Assembly (NCBI RefSeq): GCF_901542415.1 | Contig: NZ_CABEHV010000004.1 | Span: forward strand, 124,001-188,000 | DNA from: Streptococcus mitis | GTDB taxonomy: Bacteria; Bacillota; Bacilli; Lactobacillales; Streptococcaceae | Direction: 5' to 3' | Length of the DNA stretch: 64,000 nt | Shown here: positions 9,635 to 18,163 of the stretch, in pieces | Layout: every line of letters begins with the position of its first letter | How positions within the stretch are numbered: the stretch's first letter is position 1 | Program-made: the position numbers and the translations under genes | The notes under the pieces: model-generated | Databases searched by the model: none | The model's input: the letters and a program-made list of their open reading frames with translations, nothing else | What the model was told of the DNA's origin: nothing

Positions 9635-9688
9635 AGTCTTATCTTCAGTCATTTGACCAACAAAATTAAAACTCAAAAGGAGAAATAA

Positions 9689-10279
9689 ATGATTCCTGTA
9701 GTTATTGAACAAACAAGCCGTGGAGAACGTTCTTACGATATTTACTCACGTCTTCTCAAAGACCGCATCATTATGCTGACAGGCCCAGTTGAAGACAATA
9801 TGGCCAACTCTGTTATTGCCCAGTTGCTTTTCTTGGATGCCCAAGATAGTACAAAGGATATTTACCTTTATGTAAATACACCTGGTGGTTCCGTTTCAGC
9901 TGGTTTGGCAATCGTTGATACCATGAACTTTATCAAGGCAGATGTCCAAACCATTGTTATGGGAATGGCAGCATCTATGGGGACGGTCATTGCATCAAGT
10001 GGAGCAAAAGGCAAACGTTTCATGCTTCCAAATGCAGAGTATATGATCCACCAACCAATGGGTGGTACAGGTGGAGGTACTCAGCAAACCGATATGGCGA
10101 TCGCTGCAGAACACTTGCTTAAAACTCGTAATACCTTGGAAAAAATCTTGGCTGAAAATTCAGGTCAGTCAATCGAAAAAGTTCACGCAGATGCAGAACG
10201 CGATAACTGGATGAGTGCCCAAGAAACACTTGAATATGGCTTTATTGATGAAATCATGGCCAACAATTCATTGAATTAA
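9689..10279 (+). CDS. clpP: ATP-dependent Clp protease proteolytic subunit
   Basis: 196 residues with the serine protease triad visible: Ser96 in GMAASMGT, His121 in MIHQPMGG and Asp172 in ERDNW. ClpP forms a double heptameric chamber fed by ClpC, ClpE or ClpX ATPases. AAAGGAG precedes the ATG. The promoter carries a perfect CtsR box, so it belongs to the class III heat-shock regulon. A terminator follows at once, so the gene is monocistronic. Confidence 0.97.
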   Translation: MIPVVIEQTSRGERSYDIYSRLLKDRIIMLTGPVEDNMANSVIAQLLFLDAQDSTKDIYLYVNTPGGSVSAGLAIVDTMNFIKADVQTIVMGMAASMGTVIASSGAKGKRFMLPNAEYMIHQPMGGTGGGTQQTDMAIAAEHLLKTRNTLEKILAENSGQSIEKVHADAERDNWMSAQETLEYGFIDEIMANNSLN

Positions 10280-10289
10280 TGATGAAAGA

Positions 10290-10318
10290 AGGCAAACTCG
10301 ACTGGGTTTGCTTTTTTT
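10290..10318 (+). terminator. clpP terminator
   Basis: GCAAACTC / GGGTTTGC stem and T run, running directly into TGGTATAAT of the next promoter (10318-10326). Confidence 0.85.
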
Positions 10319-10326
10319 GGTATAAT
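10318..10326 (+). promoter_or_regulatory. Extended -10 of ylbG
   Basis: TGGTATAAT touching the clpP terminator T run. Confidence 0.65.
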
Positions 10327-10357
10327 AGGGAGAGATTTCTTAGAAAGAGGATTTATC

Positions 10358-10645
10358 ATGTTTGAAAAAGTCAAACGATCTGGCTTGATTATCTATCTTT
10401 ACTATAATCGTGATGCCAAAAAATTGCAGGATTATGGAGATATTACCTATCATTCCAAGAAACATCGTTACTTACAACTCTATGTTCCAACTCAAGAAAT
10501 GGAGCAATTGGTCGGGCGCTTGGGCAAGGAAAAGTTTATAAAAAAAGTCAGGGTTTGTCATATCCAAGAGCTGGAAACACCTTTTGTGGGCAATCTTCAT
10601 CGAGAGGAAAACGTTATCATCGAAAAAGTTCAAGAAAAGTGTTGA
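10358..10645 (+). CDS. ylbG: YlbG family protein (DUF2129)
   Basis: 95 residues, basic, with the family pattern: N-terminal [31 protein letters not shown] and central RYLQLYV, then the [26 protein letters not shown] block. The function is not established. AGAGGA precedes the ATG. Its stop codon overlaps the -35 hexamer of the livJ promoter. The gene commonly sits near clpP in streptococci. Confidence 0.85.
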   Translation: MFEKVKRSGLIIYLYYNRDAKKLQDYGDITYHSKKHRYLQLYVPTQEMEQLVGRLGKEKFIKKVRVCHIQELETPFVGNLHREENVIIEKVQEKC

Positions 10646-10670
10646 CAATTTTCTGATAATTCGGTATATT
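10642..10670 (+). promoter_or_regulatory. livJ promoter with CodY box
   Basis: TTGACA, 17-bp spacer, TATATT. The spacer holds AATTTTCTGATAATT (10647-10661), one mismatch from the CodY consensus AATTTTCWGAAAATT, so CodY should repress when branched-chain amino acids are plentiful. Confidence 0.85.
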
Positions 10671-10708
10671 CTTAACATGCTATTTAAGAAATAAGGAGAC
10701 AAAAAAAG

Positions 10709-11869
10709 ATGAAGAAAAAATTTGCCCTATCGTTTGTGGCGCTTGCAAGTGTAGCACTTCTTGCAGCCTGTGGAGAAGTGAAGTCTGGAGCGTCAAACGC
10801 TGCTGGTAACTCAGTAGATGAAAAGACAATCAAAATCGGATTTAACTTTGAAGAAACTGGTGCCGTAGCAGCTTACGGTACATCTGAACAAAAAGGTGCC
10901 CAACTTGCTGTTGATGAAATCAATGCAGCAGGTGGTATCGACGGAAAACAAATCGAAGTAGTTGATAAAGATAATAAATCTGAAACTGCTGAGGCGGCTT
11001 CAGTAACAACTAACCTAGTAACCCAATCTAAGGTATCAGCAATCGTAGGACCTGCGACATCTGGTGCAACTGCAGCTGCGGTAGCGAACGCTACAAAAGC
11101 AGGTGTTCCATTGATTTCGCCAAGTGCGACTCAAGATGGATTGACTAAAGGTCAAGATTACCTCTTTATCGGAACATTCCAAGATAGCTTCCAAGGAAAA
11201 ATTATCTCAAACTATGTTACTGAAAAATTAAACGCTAAGAAAGTTGTTCTTTACACTGACAATGCCAGCGACTATGCTAAAGGTATTGCTAAAGCCTTCC
11301 GTGAAGCTTACAAAGGTGAAATCGTTGCAGATGAAACTTTCGTAGCAGGTGACACAGACTTTCAAGCAGCCCTTACAAAAATGAAAGGGAAAGACTTTGA
11401 TGCTATCATCGTCCCTGGTTACTACACTGAAGCTGGTAAAATTGTAAACCAAGCGCGTGGTATGGGAATTGATAAACCAATCGTTGGTGGTGATGGATTC
11501 AACGGTGAAGAGTTTGTACAACAAGCAACTGCTGAAAAAGCATCAAACATCTACTTTATCTCAGGCTTCTCAACTACTGTAGAAGTTTCAGCTAAAGCAA
11601 AAGCTTTCCTTGATGCTTACCGTGCTAAGTACAACGAAGAGCCTTCAACATTTGCAGCCTTGGCTTATGACTCAGTTCACCTTGTAGCAAACGCAGCAAA
11701 AGGTGCTAAAAACTCAGGTGAAATCAAGGATAACCTTGCTAAAACAAAAGATTTTGAAGGTGTAACTGGTCAAACAAGCTTCGATGCAGACCACAACACA
11801 GTCAAAACTGCTTACATGATGACCATGAACAATGGTAAGGTTGAAGCAGCAGAAGTTGTAAAACCATAA
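10709..11869 (+). CDS. livJ: Branched-chain amino acid ABC transporter, substrate-binding lipoprotein
   Basis: 386 residues. A lipoprotein signal peptide (KKKFALSFVALASVALLAAC) ends in the lipobox LAAC with Cys at residue 21, so the mature protein is membrane-anchored on the outer face. The rest is a type I periplasmic-binding fold (Peripla_BP_6) with GATAAAVANATKAGVPLIS and AALAYDSVHL motifs typical of leucine/isoleucine/valine binding proteins. It heads the livJHMGF operon under a CodY-type promoter. A hairpin after it probably lowers expression of the downstream membrane genes. Confidence 0.95.
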   Translation: MKKKFALSFVALASVALLAACGEVKSGASNAAGNSVDEKTIKIGFNFEETGAVAAYGTSEQKGAQLAVDEINAAGGIDGKQIEVVDKDNKSETAEAASVTTNLVTQSKVSAIVGPATSGATAAAVANATKAGVPLISPSATQDGLTKGQDYLFIGTFQDSFQGKIISNYVTEKLNAKKVVLYTDNASDYAKGIAKAFREAYKGEIVADETFVAGDTDFQAALTKMKGKDFDAIIVPGYYTEAGKIVNQARGMGIDKPIVGGDGFNGEEFVQQATAEKASNIYFISGFSTTVEVSAKAKAFLDAYRAKYNEEPSTFAALAYDSVHLVANAAKGAKNSGEIKDNLAKTKDFEGVTGQTSFDADHNTVKTAYMMTMNNGKVEAAEVVKP

Positions 11870-11886
11870 TAGAAAAATGTTGAAAT

Positions 11887-11917
11887 AGGGAATGAGCCTC
11901 TGACTCACTCCCTGTTT
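11887..11917 (+). terminator. Leaky hairpin between livJ and livH
   Basis: AGGGAATGAG / CTCACTCCCT, one mismatch, followed only by TGTTTC. The T tract is too poor for full termination, which fits a partial stop setting a binding protein excess. Confidence 0.6.
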
Positions 11918-11985
11918 CGGTGTTTAAGAACCTATCAAAAAGTGAGGGGAAACCCTCAAAATTATAAATAGAAAGAGTGAATCTT

Positions 11986-12855
11986 ATGCTCCAACAACTA
12001 GTAAATGGTTTGATTCTAGGTAGTGTTTATGCGCTGTTAGCCCTAGGATATACCATGGTTTACGGAATTATCAAGCTCATCAACTTCGCCCACGGTGATA
12101 TTTATATGATGGGAGCCTTTATCGGTTATTTCTTGATTAATTCTTTCCAAATGAATTTCTTTGTAGCGCTTATTGTAGCTATGTTAGCGACAGCCATTCT
12201 TGGTGTCGTGATTGAGTTCCTTGCTTACCGACCTTTGCGTCACTCTACTCGTATTGCTGTTTTGATTACAGCTATTGGGGTTTCTTTCCTATTGGAATAT
12301 GGGATGGTCTATCTGGTTGGTGCTAATACCCGTGCCTTCCCTCAAGCGATTCAAACAGTTCGCTATGATTTGGGACCAGTTAGCCTAACAAACGTGCAGT
12401 TAATGATTTTGGCCATTTCCTTGATTTTGATGATTTTGTTACAAGTCATTGTCCAAAAGACTAAGATGGGGAAAGCCATGCGTGCAGTATCCGTAGATAG
12501 CGATGCAGCGCAATTGATGGGGATCAATGTAAACCGTACTATCAGCTTTACCTTCGCTTTGGGGTCAGCTCTTGCGGGTGCGGCTGGTGTTCTGATTGCC
12601 CTTTATTATAACTCTCTTGAGCCTTTGATGGGGGTTACTCCAGGTCTTAAGTCTTTCGTTGCCGCAGTACTTGGTGGTATCGGAATTATTCCTGGTGCGG
12701 CTCTTGGTGGCTTTGTGATTGGTCTATTGGAAACCTTTGCGACAGCCTTTGGAATGTCAGACTTCCGTGATGCCATTGTTTATGGAATCCTGTTGTTGAT
12801 CTTGATTGTCCGCCCAGCAGGTATTCTTGGTAAAAATGTGAAAGAGAAGGTGTAA
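11986..12855 (+). CDS. livH: Branched-chain amino acid ABC transporter permease LivH
   Basis: 289 residues, about 8 membrane segments. The N-terminal LVNGLILGSVYALLALGYTMVYGI and KLINFAHGD segments and the C-terminal GAALGGFVIGLLE permease motif identify LivH. The ATG at 11986 is preferred to an in-frame GTG 9 nt upstream because AAAGAG lies at a usable distance and the family starts MLQQ. It pairs with LivM in the membrane. Confidence 0.93.
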   Translation: MLQQLVNGLILGSVYALLALGYTMVYGIIKLINFAHGDIYMMGAFIGYFLINSFQMNFFVALIVAMLATAILGVVIEFLAYRPLRHSTRIAVLITAIGVSFLLEYGMVYLVGANTRAFPQAIQTVRYDLGPVSLTNVQLMILAISLILMILLQVIVQKTKMGKAMRAVSVDSDAAQLMGINVNRTISFTFALGSALAGAAGVLIALYYNSLEPLMGVTPGLKSFVAAVLGGIGIIPGAALGGFVIGLLETFATAFGMSDFRDAIVYGILLLILIVRPAGILGKNVKEKV

Positions 12856-12858
12856 ACG

Positions 12859-13815
12859 ATGAAAGAAAATTTAAAAGTTAATATTCTATGGTTACTCCTT
12901 TTGTTAGCTGGCTATGGCTTGATTAGTGTATTGGTTTCAGTTGGAGTACTAAACCTATTCTATGTACAGATTTTACAACAAATTGGAATTAATATTATTC
13001 TGGCTGTTGGTCTCAACTTAATCGTTGGTTTTTCAGGACAATTTTCACTTGGGCATGCTGGTTTCATGGCGATTGGTGCCTATGCCGCTGCTATTATTGG
13101 TTCTAAATCACCAACCTACGGTGCCTTCTTTGGAGCCATGCTTGTAGGGGCTTTACTTTCAGGAGCAGTTGCCTTGCTTGTCGGAATTCCAACCTTACGC
13201 TTGAAGGGGGATTATCTTGCGGTAGCGACTCTTGGGGTTTCTGAAATTATCCGTATCTTTATCATCAATGGTGGAAGCCTTACAAACGGTGCGGCAGGTA
13301 TCTTGGGAATTCCAAACTTTACAACTTGGCAAATGGTTTACTTCTTTGTCGTGATTACAACCATTGCAACCTTGAACTTCTTGCGTAGTCCAATTGGTCG
13401 TTCAACCCTATCCGTTCGTGAGGATGAAATCGCTGCTGAGTCAGTTGGGGTTAATACGACTAAAATTAAAATCATCGCCTTTGTCTTTGGTGCTATTACT
13501 GCAAGTATTGCAGGGTCACTTCAGGCAGGATTTATCGGGTCTGTTGTACCGAAAGATTACACATTCATTAACTCAATCAACGTATTGATTATTGTTGTAT
13601 TTGGTGGACTTGGTTCCATTACAGGTGCCATCGTTTCAGCTATTGTTCTTGGAATTTTGAATATGCTTCTCCAAGATGTTGCCAGCGTGCGTATGATTAT
13701 TTACGCTTTGGCCTTGGTATTGGTAATGATTTTCAGACCAGGTGGACTCCTTGGAACATGGGAATTGAGCCTATCACGTTTCTTTAAAAAATCTAAGAAG
13801 GAGGAACAAAACTAA
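12859..13815 (+). CDS. livM: Branched-chain amino acid ABC transporter permease LivM
   Basis: 318 residues, about 9-10 membrane segments. GLNLIVGFSGQFSLGHAGFMAIGAY is the LivM signature, and GDYLAVATLGVSEIIRI and VFGGLGSITGAI follow. It starts 4 nt after livH and its stop overlaps the livG start as TAATG, so the two are translationally coupled. It forms the second transmembrane subunit of the LIV importer. Confidence 0.94.
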   Translation: MKENLKVNILWLLLLLAGYGLISVLVSVGVLNLFYVQILQQIGINIILAVGLNLIVGFSGQFSLGHAGFMAIGAYAAAIIGSKSPTYGAFFGAMLVGALLSGAVALLVGIPTLRLKGDYLAVATLGVSEIIRIFIINGGSLTNGAAGILGIPNFTTWQMVYFFVVITTIATLNFLRSPIGRSTLSVREDEIAAESVGVNTTKIKIIAFVFGAITASIAGSLQAGFIGSVVPKDYTFINSINVLIIVVFGGLGSITGAIVSAIVLGILNMLLQDVASVRMIIYALALVLVMIFRPGGLLGTWELSLSRFFKKSKKEEQN

Positions 13816-14579
13816 TGGCATTACTTGAAGTAAAACAGTTAACCAAACATTTTGGCGGTCTAACAGCTGTTGGAGATGTGACTCTTGAATTGAACGAAGG
13901 GGAACTGGTTGGACTAATCGGTCCAAATGGAGCTGGGAAAACAACCCTTTTCAACCTCTTGACGGGTGTTTATGAACCAAGCGAGGGAACAGTAACACTA
14001 GATGGTCATCTTTTGAATGGAAAGTCACCATATAAGATTGCTTCTTTGGGACTTGGACGTACATTCCAAAATATCCGTCTCTTTAAAGATTTAACAGTTT
14101 TGGACAATGTTTTGATTGCTTTTGGCAATCATCACAAACAACATGTTTTTGCTAGTTTTTTGCGCTTACCAGCTTTTTACAAGAGTGAAAAAGAATTAAA
14201 AGCTAAAGCTTTGGAATTGCTTAAAATCTTTGATTTAGATGGTGATGCAGAAACTCTTGCTAAAAATCTTGCCTACGGACAACAACGTCGTTTGGAAATT
14301 GTTCGTGCCCTTGCTACGGAACCTAAAATTCTCTTTTTAGATGAACCAGCAGCAGGTATGAATCCACAGGAAACAGCAGAATTGACTGAGTTAATTCGTC
14401 GTATCAAAGATGAATTTAAGATTACGATCATGCTGATTGAACACGATATGAATCTGGTCATGGAAGTAACAGAACGTATCTACGTACTTGAATATGGTCG
14501 TTTGATTGCTCAGGGAACTCCAGACGAAATTAAGACCAATAAACGCGTTATCGAAGCTTATCTAGGAGGTGAAGCCTAA
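13815..14579 (+). CDS. livG: Branched-chain amino acid ABC transporter ATP-binding protein LivG
   Basis: 254 residues. Walker A GPNGAGKTT is near residue 36, the LivG-type signature loop LAYGQQRRLEIVRAL near 154, Walker B ILFLDEPAAGMNP near 170 and the switch His in IEHDM. The C-terminal RVIEAYLGGEA tail is characteristic of the family. Start and stop both overlap neighbours through TAATG junctions. Confidence 0.95.
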   Translation: MALLEVKQLTKHFGGLTAVGDVTLELNEGELVGLIGPNGAGKTTLFNLLTGVYEPSEGTVTLDGHLLNGKSPYKIASLGLGRTFQNIRLFKDLTVLDNVLIAFGNHHKQHVFASFLRLPAFYKSEKELKAKALELLKIFDLDGDAETLAKNLAYGQQRRLEIVRALATEPKILFLDEPAAGMNPQETAELTELIRRIKDEFKITIMLIEHDMNLVMEVTERIYVLEYGRLIAQGTPDEIKTNKRVIEAYLGGEA

Positions 14580-15289
14580 TGTCTATGTTAAAAGTTGATA
14601 ATCTTTCTGTGCATTACGGTATGATCCAAGCAGTCCGTGATGTAAGCTTTGAAGTGAATGAAGGAGAAGTCGTTTCCCTTATCGGTGCCAATGGTGCAGG
14701 TAAGACAACCATTCTCCGTACCTTGTCTGGTTTGGTTAGACCGAGTTCAGGAAAGATTGAATTTTTAGGTCAAGAAATCCAAAAAATGCCAGCTCAAAAA
14801 ATCGTGGCAGGTGGTCTTTCACAAGTTCCAGAAGGACGCCACGTCTTCCCTGGCTTGACTGTTATGGAAAATCTAGAAATGGGAGCTTTCTTAAAGAAAA
14901 ATCGTGAAGAAAATCAAGCTAACTTGAAGAAAGTTTTCTCACGCTTCCCACGTCTTGAAGAACGCAAGAACCAAGATGCAGCTACTCTTTCAGGGGGGGA
15001 ACAACAAATGCTTGCCATGGGACGCGCTCTTATGTCAACACCAAAACTTCTTCTTTTAGATGAACCATCAATGGGACTTGCCCCAATCTTTATCCAAGAA
15101 ATTTTTGATATCATTCAAGACATCCAGAAACAAGGAACAACCGTCCTCTTGATTGAACAAAATGCCAATAAAGCACTTGCAATCTCTGACCGAGGATACG
15201 TACTGGAAACAGGAAAAATCGTTCTATCAGGAACAGGAAAAGAACTCGCCTCATCAGAAGAAGTCAGAAAAGCATATCTAGGTGGCTAA
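14579..15289 (+). CDS. livF: Branched-chain amino acid ABC transporter ATP-binding protein LivF
   Basis: 236 residues. Walker A GANGAGKTT, signature LSGGEQQMLAMGRAL, Walker B LLLDEPSMGLAP and the VRKAYLGG terminus. GGAGGTGA stands before the ATG. It is the last gene of the operon; its stop codon lies inside the first arm of the terminator. LivG and LivF form the heterodimeric motor. Confidence 0.95.
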   Translation: MSMLKVDNLSVHYGMIQAVRDVSFEVNEGEVVSLIGANGAGKTTILRTLSGLVRPSSGKIEFLGQEIQKMPAQKIVAGGLSQVPEGRHVFPGLTVMENLEMGAFLKKNREENQANLKKVFSRFPRLEERKNQDAATLSGGEQQMLAMGRALMSTPKLLLLDEPSMGLAPIFIQEIFDIIQDIQKQGTTVLLIEQNANKALAISDRGYVLETGKIVLSGTGKELASSEEVRKAYLGG

Positions 15290-15312
15290 AACAATCCAGT
15301 GGATTGTTTTAG
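15288..15312 (+). terminator. liv operon terminator
   Basis: AAAACAATCC-AGT-GGATTGTTTT, perfect 10-bp stem that includes two bases of the livF stop codon. Confidence 0.85.
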
Positions 15313-15461
15313 TCGGCAGATGAAAATTACGAAGTAATCATCATTTCCAGTAGATTATTTTAGTTGACATATTTAGATTGCAAACAAATCTACATCTACA
15401 CTGAAAGATGAATTTCTAATAATTGAAAAAATCGAATGAAACGTTTCCTATCTTCATTCAC

Positions 15462-15486
15462 AGAGCTCGATTTCAGAGCTCTTTTT
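15462..15486 (+). terminator. Second terminator upstream of the CBS-ACT gene
   Basis: 7-bp stem AGAGCTC / GAGCTCT with 7-nt loop and T5. Confidence 0.7.
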
Positions 15487-15524
15487 GCTAGCTTATTCAT
15501 ACTTTTCTGAATTTTGAAAAAGAA

Positions 15525-15563
15525 ATGTAAGCGTTTGATTGATTTACAAAAAGATTGTATAAT
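15525..15563 (+). promoter_or_regulatory. Promoter with cre-like site for the CBS-ACT gene
   Basis: TTGATT, 17 bp, TATAAT (15558-15563). ATGTAAGCGTTTGAT at 15525-15539 matches the cre consensus except one C, and overlaps the -35, so CcpA repression is plausible. Confidence 0.6.
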
Positions 15564-15592
15564 AGGGATGAGAATAGAAAAGGAGAAGTCTC

Positions 15593-16249
15593 ATGGCAGT
15601 TAAAGATTTTATGACCCGCAAGGTAGTATATATTAGTCCAGATACAACAGTATCTCATGCAGCAGATTTGATGAGAGAGCAAGGGTTGCACCGCTTGCCT
15701 GTTATCGAAAATGATCAATTAGTTGGTTTGGTAACTGAAGGAACCATTGCCCAAGCTAGTCCATCAAAAGCAACCAGTCTTTCTATCTATGAGATGAATT
15801 ATCTTCTAAATAAGACAAAAGTAAAAGATGTGATGATTCGCGATGTTGTCACTGTTTCAGGCTATGCGAGTCTAGAGGATGCAACTTATTTGATGTTGAA
15901 AAACAAGATTGGTATTCTTCCTGTCGTAGATAATCATCAAGTCTATGGGGTTATTACGGACCGTGACGTTTTCCAAGCCTTTCTTGAAATTGCTGGTTAT
16001 GGCGAAGAAGGGATTCGTGTACGCTTTGTTACAGAAAACGAAGTTGGCGTTCTTGGAAAGATTGTTTCTTTGATTGTAGAAGAAAATTTGAATATCTCGC
16101 ATACAGTCAATATTCCGCGTAAAGATGGTAAGGTGATTATCGAAGTTCAAATCGATGGATCAATTGATTTACCAGCTTTGAAAGAAAAATTTGAATCAGA
16201 GAATATTCAAGTAGAAGAGATTACTCGTACTTCAGCAAAAATTTTGTAA
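15593..16249 (+). CDS. CBS-pair and ACT domain protein (AcuB-like)
   Basis: 218 residues. Two CBS motifs span residues about 1-60 and 75-130 (DFMTRKVVYISPDTTVSHAA and DVMIRDVVTVSGYASLEDA), and an ACT-like domain spans about 137-215 (GIRVRFVTENEVGVLGKIVSLI). CBS pairs bind adenine nucleotides and ACT domains bind amino acids, so it is probably a regulatory sensor. The name AcuB (acetoin utilisation) rests on similarity only; no acetoin genes are nearby. AAAGGAG precedes the ATG. Confidence 0.85.
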   Translation: MAVKDFMTRKVVYISPDTTVSHAADLMREQGLHRLPVIENDQLVGLVTEGTIAQASPSKATSLSIYEMNYLLNKTKVKDVMIRDVVTVSGYASLEDATYLMLKNKIGILPVVDNHQVYGVITDRDVFQAFLEIAGYGEEGIRVRFVTENEVGVLGKIVSLIVEENLNISHTVNIPRKDGKVIIEVQIDGSIDLPALKEKFESENIQVEEITRTSAKIL

Positions 16250-16254
16250 GAAGG

Positions 16255-16275
16255 GAAGCCGAAAGGCTTCTTTTT
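16255..16275 (+). terminator. Terminator after the CBS-ACT gene
   Basis: GAAGCC-GAAA-GGCTTC, a GNRA-type loop, then T5. Confidence 0.82.
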
Positions 16276-16323
16276 ACGTGTAATAAGGGAGTAGAGCAAA
16301 AGATGGAAAGAAATGATAGATTA

Positions 16324-16332
16324 TGGTATAAT
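16324..16332 (+). promoter_or_regulatory. Extended -10 of prfB
   Basis: TGGTATAAT, 26 nt before the start codon. Confidence 0.65.
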
Positions 16333-16357
16333 AAAACGATATAAAAAAGGAGTATTT

Positions 16358-17453
16358 ATGGACATTTCAGAAATTCGTCAGAAAATTGACGCAAATCGTG
16401 AAAAATTAGCTTCTTTCAGGGGGTCTCTTTGACCTCGAGGGTCTAGAGGAAGAGATTGCCATCTTGGAAAACAAGATGACAGAACCTGATTTTTGGAACG
16501 ATAATATCGCGGCCCAAAAAACGTCGCAAGAATTAAATGAATTAAAAAACACCTATAACACCTTCCACAAAATGGAAGAGTTGCAGGATGAAGTCGAAAT
16601 TTTATTAGACTTTTTAGCTGAAGATGAGTCGGTTCATGAAGAATTGGTAACGCAGTTATCCGAACTTGATAAGATGATGACCAGTTACGAGATGACCTTG
16701 CTCTTGTCAGAACCTTATGACCATAATAATGCCATCTTGGAAATCCATCCAGGATCCGGTGGTACTGAGGCTCAGGACTGGGGTGATATGTTGCTTCGTA
16801 TGTACACTCGCTATGGAAATGCTAAAGGCTTTAAAGTGGAAGTATTGGATTACCAAGCAGGAGATGAAGCTGGTATCAAGTCAGTAACCCTATCATTTGA
16901 AGGGCCCAATGCCTATGGTCTTCTCAAGTCAGAAATGGGTGTACACCGTTTGGTGCGAATCTCGCCATTTGACTCTGCCAAACGTCGCCATACCTCTTTC
17001 ACATCGGTGGAAGTAATGCCAGAATTGGATGATACCATTGAAGTGGAAATCCGTGAAGATGATATCAAGATGGATACCTTCCGTTCAGGTGGTGCTGGTG
17101 GACAAAACGTCAATAAGGTTTCAACTGGAGTACGTTTGACACACATTCCTACGGGAACTGTTGTTCAGTCAACGGTAGATCGTACCCAGTATGGAAATAG
17201 AGATCGTGCCATGAAGATGTTGCAGGCTAAGCTCTATCAAATGGAGCAGGAGAAGAAAGCTGCGGAAGTCGATTCCCTCAAGGGTGAGAAAAAGGAAATC
17301 ACATGGGGAAGTCAAATTCGTTCTTATGTTTTCACGCCATATACTATGGTAAAAGACCATCGAACTAACTTTGAAGTTGCACAAGTAGATAAGGTTATGG
17401 ATGGAGACCTAGATGGTTTTATTGATGCCTATCTCAAGTGGAGAATCAGCTAA
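16358..17453 (+). CDS. prfB: Peptide chain release factor 2 with programmed +1 frameshift
   Basis: Translation starts at ATG 16358 (AAGGAG upstream) and meets an in-frame UGA at 16430-16432 after 24 codons. A +1 slip on CUU-UGA-C joins it to the main frame at GAC 16431, giving 364 residues. The stimulators are the classical ones: an internal Shine-Dalgarno-like AGGGGG at 16418-16423 and the slippery CUU UGA C. RF2 reads UGA, so low RF2 favours slippage and the gene is autoregulated. The [10 protein letters not shown] motif marks the peptidyl-tRNA hydrolysis loop. ftsE follows 17 nt later. Confidence 0.97.
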
Positions 17454-17470
17454 GATAGAAAGGAACTCAC

Positions 17471-18163
17471 ATGTCAATTATTGAAATGAGAGATGTCGTC
17501 AAAAAATACGACAACGGAACGACTGCCCTACGTGGTGTTTCGGTAAGCGTTCAACCAGGGGAATTTGTTTACATCGTAGGACCTTCAGGAGCTGGGAAAT
17601 CAACCTTTATTCGTTCTTTGTATCGCGAAGTAAAAATCGAAAAAGGAAGCTTATCTGTTGCTGGTTTTAATCTGGTTAAAATTAAAAAGAAAGATGTTCC
17701 TCTCCTACGTCGTAGTGTTGGGGTTGTCTTCCAAGATTATAAACTGTTACCAAAGAAAACCGTTTATGAAAATATTGCTTATGCAATGGAGGTAATTGGA
17801 GAAAGTCGCCGTAATATCAAAAAACGTGTTATGGAAGTCTTAGACTTGGTTGGATTGAAGCATAAGGTTCGTTCTTTCCCAAATGAACTTTCAGGGGGAG
17901 AACAGCAACGGATTGCAATTGCACGTGCCATTGTAAACAATCCAAAAGTATTGATTGCGGACGAACCAACAGGAAACTTGGACCCAGATAATTCATGGGA
18001 AATTATGAACTTGCTGGAACGCATCAATCTCCAAGGTACAACTGTCTTGATGGCTACCCACAACAGTCAGATTGTAAATACCTTGCGCCACCGTGTCATT
18101 GCCATTGAAAATGGCCGTGTCGTTCGTGACGAAGCTAAAGGAGAATATGGATACGATGATTAG
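17471..18163 (+). CDS. ftsE: Cell division ATP-binding protein FtsE
   Basis: 230 residues. Walker A GPSGAGKST is near residue 37, the signature LSGGEQQRIAIARAIV near 138 and Walker B VLIADEPTGNLDP near 158. FtsE with FtsX forms a membrane complex that activates the PcsB-type peptidoglycan hydrolase at the division site in streptococci. AAAGGA precedes the ATG. The gene overlaps ftsX by 8 nt. Confidence 0.95.
   Translation: MSIIEMRDVVKKYDNGTTALRGVSVSVQPGEFVYIVGPSGAGKSTFIRSLYREVKIEKGSLSVAGFNLVKIKKKDVPLLRRSVGVVFQDYKLLPKKTVYENIAYAMEVIGESRRNIKKRVMEVLDLVGLKHKVRSFPNELSGGEQQRIAIARAIVNNPKVLIADEPTGNLDPDNSWEIMNLLERINLQGTTVLMATHNSQIVNTLRHRVIAIENGRVVRDEAKGEYGYDD

Larger units (their letters stand above)
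15313..15592. other. Intergenic region between livF and the CBS-ACT gene
   Basis: 280 nt with no coding signal. It holds a second hairpin at 15462-15486 (AGAGCTC / GAGCTCT then T5), a cre-like site and a promoter. Nothing further is recognised in 15313-15460. Confidence 0.5.

Noticed and set aside
15434..15450. A second cre site before the CBS-ACT gene
   Set aside because: ATGAAACGTTTCC lacks one base of the TG-N-AA-N-CG spacing and therefore does not fit the consensus.
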